From Candidatus Eiseniibacteriota bacterium (GTDB taxonomy: Bacteria; Eisenbacteria; RBG-16-71-46; JAFGJU01), in contig JAFGJU010000185.1 of NCBI GenBank assembly GCA_016928935.1, positions 1-9,661 on the forward strand: 9,661 nt of DNA, given 5' to 3'. Of this stretch, positions 6,943 through 9,661 are shown in pieces. A program made the position numbers and the translations under genes. Each line of letters begins with the position of its first letter. Positions within the stretch are counted from its first letter, which is position 1. The notes under the pieces are model-generated. The model did not search any database. It was not told where the DNA came from and was given only the letters and a program-made list of their open reading frames with translations.

Positions 6943-6971
6943 TCTATACCACAGGCCGCGGCGAGTTGCAA
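6943..6971 (-). promoter_or_regulatory. Sigma70-like promoter for the manC operon
   Basis: Reading the minus strand: TTGCAA (6971-6966) as -35, a 17-bp spacer, then TATAGA (6948-6943) as -10, preceded by TG one base upstream, an extended -10 motif. Each hexamer matches consensus at four of six positions. Transcription would start near 6936, leaving an untranslated leader of about 25 nt that holds the SD site. Placement immediately behind a candidate terminator and ahead of manC supports it. The -35 lies inside the T-rich tail of that terminator. No operator is evident. Confidence 0.55.
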
Positions 6972-6999
6972 CACAAATGACCCGGCGGAGCCGACCGGG
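6969..6999 (-). terminator. Candidate intrinsic terminator of the glycosyltransferase operon
   Basis: On the minus strand CCCGG (6999-6995) and CCGGG (6985-6981) form a GC stem around a 9-nt loop, which may zip further through CGG/CCG. It is followed by TCATTTGTGTTG (6980-6969), T-rich but interrupted. It lies 39 bp after the stop of the last glycosyltransferase and just before the manC promoter, which is where a terminator is expected. Stem is short and the tail imperfect, so confidence is modest. Confidence 0.4.
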
Positions 7000-7038
7000 G
7001 GCGCCGGCGACCAGGACCCAGCGTCTTTCGCGCTGTCG

Positions 7039-8133
7039 TCAATCGGACAGAAGCTCCAGGTACAGCTTCTCGAGTGAGCTCGTCACGCCGTCCCACGTGA
7101 ACCGGGTGAGTATCAGGTGCCTGCCCTTCTCTTCGTAACCGGCTACCAGGTCCGGAGAGGATATCAGAACGCGCAGCCTGTCCGTGAGGTCGTCCACGTC
7201 CTTGCTTCTGAACGTCGGGGCGCAGTCTTCCACGACCTCCATGTTCTCGGGTATGTCGCTCACGAGTACGCACCTGCCGTGGCTGAGCGCCTCCAGCAGG
7301 GAGATGGACAGCCCCTCCAGCGTGGACGGCTGCACCACGAGGTACGCGTTGCTCCAGAGTTCGTCCAGCGCCTCGCCGTACACGTAATCCAGCAGGACGA
7401 CCTTGTCGCTGGCGTGCTTCTTCAGTCCGTCCACGTACTCCGAAGAGAAGCTCGAGCCGCCTGCGATGACGAGCTTCAAGTCCGGGTCTATCCTCTCGTA
7501 TGCCTCAACCAGGAAATGGCAGCCCTTCTCCGGCACGAGCCTTCCAACAAACAAGATGTACTTCCCGGGCTCCAGGTTCATCTTTCTGAGCTTGGACAAC
7601 GGCCTCGGCGTGGGCATGTTGGTGCCGTTGGGTATGACGACCGTGTCCTTGCCGTACTTCGCCCGGAAATAGTCCTGAAGCGTGCGCGACACCACCACGG
7701 TCCTTGACGGGAACTTGACGGCGGGATACTCGCACCTGCGCAGCACCCAGGAGGCAAACTTGCCCCACTTCTCTCTCTGCCAGTCGAGCCCGTGCACCGT
7801 CACCAGGGTCTTTGCGCCGACCAGCCGCGGGAGGAAGCTGAACATCGAGGGGCCCAGGGCGTGAAAGTGGACGATGTCGTATTTCCTGAAAAGGGAGTCC
7901 AGCGTGGCCAGCGCGCAGTGACTGGCCGTATCGAGGTGCTTCGTGCGCACGCTCGGCAAACGGATGAGTCGCACGCCGTGGTATTTCTCCTTGGTCCGCG
8001 TGTAGTAGAGCCTGCAGTACACGCTCACCTGGTGTCCCCTGGCCGCCAGCCGGGTCCCCACTTCCTCGACGTGCCGCTCGATACCCCCGTACGTGGCAGG
8101 AATGCCCTTCTGGCCGATCATGGCGATCTTCAT
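7039..8133 (-). CDS. GT4-family glycosyltransferase (rhamnosyl/mannosyltransferase-like)
   Basis: A 364-residue retaining GT-B glycosyltransferase that probably adds a sugar to a lipid-linked or nascent surface glycan at the inner face of the cytoplasmic membrane. The N-terminal domain opens with MKIAMIGQKGIPATYGGIER, the GIPA-YGG-E pattern seen in GT4 enzymes often named rhamnosyltransferase (DUF1972-like). The C-terminal domain has FVGRLVPEKG (195-204) with R198 and K203, the usual donor-diphosphate pair, and the E-x7-E motif in TLEGLSISLLEAL (E273, E281). No membrane segment is visible. I chose ATG 8133: SD-like AAAGGA (8141-8146) is 7 nt upstream, and homology begins there; the open frame continues upstream to 8904 but that part is a shadow of the preceding gene. 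It overlaps that gene by 4 bp (ATGA). Donor could be GDP-mannose from the neighbouring manC, but this is only inference. Confidence 0.92.
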   Translation of the reverse strand: MKIAMIGQKGIPATYGGIERHVEEVGTRLAARGHQVSVYCRLYYTRTKEKYHGVRLIRLPSVRTKHLDTASHCALATLDSLFRKYDIVHFHALGPSMFSFLPRLVGAKTLVTVHGLDWQREKWGKFASWVLRRCEYPAVKFPSRTVVVSRTLQDYFRAKYGKDTVVIPNGTNMPTPRPLSKLRKMNLEPGKYILFVGRLVPEKGCHFLVEAYERIDPDLKLVIAGGSSFSSEYVDGLKKHASDKVVLLDYVYGEALDELWSNAYLVVQPSTLEGLSISLLEALSHGRCVLVSDIPENMEVVEDCAPTFRSKDVDDLTDRLRVLISSPDLVAGYEEKGRHLILTRFTWDGVTSSLEKLYLELLSD

Positions 8134-9341
8134 CGGAGTATCCTTTCGTAGTGGCCCATGACGCTGGCGTAGTGCTTCTCCGCCGAGTACACCTCTTCCA
8201 CGTCCCTCCTTGCCACTCGACCCATCCTGGCGACCTCCGACGGGTTCGACGCGAGCCAGTTGATCTTCTCGGCCAGAGACCCGGGGTCTCCCGGCTCCGC
8301 CAGGAGCCCGTTCTCTCCGTCGCGGACCACCTCGGGGATGCCCCCGATTCTGGATGCCACGACGGGCTTGCCGAACGCAAACGACTCCAGGACCGCGTAA
8401 GGGAAGTTCTCGTAGCAGACCGACGGCACCACCGTGAAGGCGGCGTTCCTCCACAGCTCGGCCAGCTCCTGTCCGGGCAGAAAGCCGGTGAAGGACACTC
8501 CGGGGTCTCCGGATGCAAGCTCGCGCAGTCCGGCCAGAAGGTCCCCGTCGCCGGCCACGACCAGTCGCATCCCCGAGACTCTCCGCTTGGCTTCGATTAG
8601 ACGGTCCAGACCCTTCTCCTCTGAGAGACGACCGACGTACACGAAATAGTCCGACCCTGCGCCGGACGGAGCGTACGTCCCGGAGGCCAGGAACAGGGGC
8701 ACATGAAAAAGCTTCTCCTCCGGGACCCCCGCCCGCCTCATCACCCCCATGAGGAACCTGCTGGGGCACAGAAAGGCGTCCACTGCCGAGAACGTGCGCG
8801 CCGCTCTGTGGACCGCCGCCTCCACCAGGCTCACGAAGCTCGCGAGCGTCGAGCCGCGCACGCATCTCTTCAGGACAACGTTGCAGAGACTTCCTGTCAC
8901 GCAAGCGTCACAGACCTTCCCGCCGGACATCATCAAGTAGGCGGGACACGCAAGCTTGTAGTCGTGGAGGGTCTGCACCACGGGCACTCCGGCCCTTTTC
9001 AGCGCCCCTATTATGGACGGGGAGAGCTGGTGCGCGATGTTGTGCAAATGAGCCACGTCGGGCCGCGTGCTCTCGAGAAGAGCCCCCAGCTTGCGGCTGG
9101 CCTCGACAGAATACACAACCCTGGCCGCCGCGCGCAGCCTCTGATACAACGGACCCGAACCGTCCAGCTCCACTCGGCGCACGAAGTACCGGTCGTAGGG
9201 CGACGGCAGGTTGGCGTCGTGTTCCATCGCGAAGGGAATCACCTCGTGCCCCTTGGACGTGAGAAGCTCCGACAGCTCGAAAAAGTACCTCTCCGCGCCG
9301 CCCTTCAGAAAAAAGAACTTGTTCGCCTGGAGTATCTTCAT
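8130..9341 (-). CDS. GT4-family glycosyltransferase with cysteine-rich acceptor-domain segment
   Basis: A 403-residue GT-B glycosyltransferase of surface-polysaccharide type. The N-terminal domain has FFFLKGGAERYFFEL (9-23), the GGAE glycine-rich loop, and DVAHLHNIAHQLSP (95-108). Then comes HDYKLACP (126-133) followed by clustered cysteines C132, C144, C147, C153 and C160, a pattern I recognise from a GT4 subgroup; whether it binds metal is unknown. The C-terminal domain has YVGRLSEEKG (235-244) with R238/K243, VAGDGDLL, and E-x7-E in YENFPYAVLES (E311, E319). Acts on cytosolic sugar nucleotides, acceptor unknown. I chose ATG 9341 because family homology starts MKILQANKFFFLKGG and the ATG overlaps the upstream gene's stop as ATGA; a longer reading to 9398 adds 19 residues from inside the upstream gene. 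The SD is weak, so translation is likely coupled to the upstream gene. Confidence 0.92.
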   Translation of the reverse strand: MKILQANKFFFLKGGAERYFFELSELLTSKGHEVIPFAMEHDANLPSPYDRYFVRRVELDGSGPLYQRLRAAARVVYSVEASRKLGALLESTRPDVAHLHNIAHQLSPSIIGALKRAGVPVVQTLHDYKLACPAYLMMSGGKVCDACVTGSLCNVVLKRCVRGSTLASFVSLVEAAVHRAARTFSAVDAFLCPSRFLMGVMRRAGVPEEKLFHVPLFLASGTYAPSGAGSDYFVYVGRLSEEKGLDRLIEAKRRVSGMRLVVAGDGDLLAGLRELASGDPGVSFTGFLPGQELAELWRNAAFTVVPSVCYENFPYAVLESFAFGKPVVASRIGGIPEVVRDGENGLLAEPGDPGSLAEKINWLASNPSEVARMGRVARRDVEEVYSAEKHYASVMGHYERILR

Positions 9342-9661
9342 GACCCCGAACCCGTCCGGTCGGAGCGCCGTCTTCTCAGCTTCTGCGACGCTATCCACAT
9401 TGCGGGGATCATCGGTCTCTTCCTCATGGCGGGAGCCACGGTGCAGCTCATCCAGCAGCCCTCCCGGCAGCCGTCCACCTGCCTGAAGAGCTCGGCGGAC
9501 TCCGCCGCCATTTCATCGTACGTCTTCTCCAGTATGTTGCCCATCTTCTCAGGCCACATGTTGCAGGGATAGATGTCCCCGTTGGGCTCCATGAAGAAGA
9601 AGTACCTGCCGGCGCGGCACGGTATCCGCCTGGGCCGTCCGTTCAGCTGGTCTATTATCCC
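9338..9661 (-). CDS. Radical SAM protein, C-terminal SPASM domain (partial)
   Basis: Only the last 107 residues are present; the gene continues past the right edge, so the radical-SAM core with its CxxxCxxC cluster is not seen. What remains is a SPASM-type auxiliary Fe-S domain: PCRAGRYFFFMEPNGDIYPCN (Cys at 15 and 33 of the visible part), GNILEKTYDEM, and CREGCWMSC (Cys at 65, 69, 73), then a basic tail with four consecutive Arg. EPNGDIYPCN is a strong SPASM signature. SPASM enzymes include peptide modifiers and many uncharacterised proteins found within glycosyltransferase clusters; here the two downstream, overlapping GT4 genes favour the latter. The reaction cannot be predicted. The stop overlaps the next gene's ATG by 4 bp. 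The start lies outside the window. Confidence 0.88.
   Translation of the reverse strand, partial: GIIDQLNGRPRRIPCRAGRYFFFMEPNGDIYPCNMWPEKMGNILEKTYDEMAAESAELFRQVDGCREGCWMSCTVAPAMRKRPMIPAMWIASQKLRRRRSDRTGSGS

Noticed and set aside
5597..7138. Long plus-strand open frame (over 500 codons) opposite manC and the SPOR gene
   Set aside because: It lies wholly antisense to genes with intact family motifs, has no recognisable domain, is rich in Arg/Pro/His, and follows from the GC-rich third positions of the real strand.
8134..8904. N-terminal extension of the 364-aa glycosyltransferase frame
   Set aside because: The frame stays open by chance through the preceding gene. The family N-terminus (MKIAMIGQKGIP) and SD fix the start at 8133.
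1..9661. CRISPR arrays, tRNA/rRNA genes, insertion sequences, defence genes
   Set aside because: No regularly spaced repeats, cloverleaf-like segments, transposase motifs or terminal inverted repeats were seen on either strand by eye.

Overview
This is a GC-rich bacterial window. The codon third positions are mostly G or C, yet AGG/AGA (Arg) and ATA (Ile) are used freely. A predicted lipoprotein with a SPOR domain implies a Gram-negative-type envelope. The GlmU-like fused nucleotidyltransferase/acyltransferase is of a type I associate with the Bacteroidetes/FCB side of the tree and related uncultured phyla. I cannot name the organism; an uncultured FCB-like or other candidate-phylum bacterium is a low-confidence guess.

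Layout. (1) 25-1248, plus strand: a complete monofunctional aspartate kinase. It is the only plus-strand gene and converges on the rest. (2) 1249-1388: a short convergent intergenic region with a 13-bp direct repeat and weak hairpins. (3) 6910-1389, minus strand: a probable five-gene operon, read right to left: mannose-1-phosphate guanylyltransferase (manC), a SPOR-domain lipoprotein, a GlmU-like sugar nucleotidyltransferase/acyltransferase, galactose-1-phosphate uridylyltransferase (galT) and glycogen/starch synthase (glgA). Gaps are 34, 5, 75 and -4 bp. (4) 6911-7038: a boundary with a candidate terminator for the upstream operon, then a sigma70-like promoter and a strong Shine-Dalgarno (SD) site. 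(5) 9661-7039, minus strand: the 3' end of a radical SAM/SPASM gene followed by two GT4 glycosyltransferases, with both junctions being 4-bp ATGA overlaps.

How the genes fit together. The minus-strand genes read as sugar activation and glycan assembly. ManC makes GDP-mannose, GalT exchanges UDP between glucose-1-P and galactose-1-P, the GlmU-like protein probably makes a UDP-sugar such as UDP-GlcNAc, and GlgA extends an alpha-1,4-glucan. The two GT4 enzymes and the radical SAM protein look like the end of a surface-polysaccharide cluster. Aspartate kinase (lysine/threonine/methionine/diaminopimelate pathway) appears unrelated.

Most notable observation: the manC reading frame has no ATG, GTG or TTG that would keep its nucleotide-binding loop. 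The only codon at proper distance from a near-perfect SD site is ACG at 6910-6908, and a promoter lies just upstream. This is either a non-canonical ACG start or a point error in ATG. I found no CRISPR array, tRNA, rRNA, insertion sequence or clearly novel multi-gene system.
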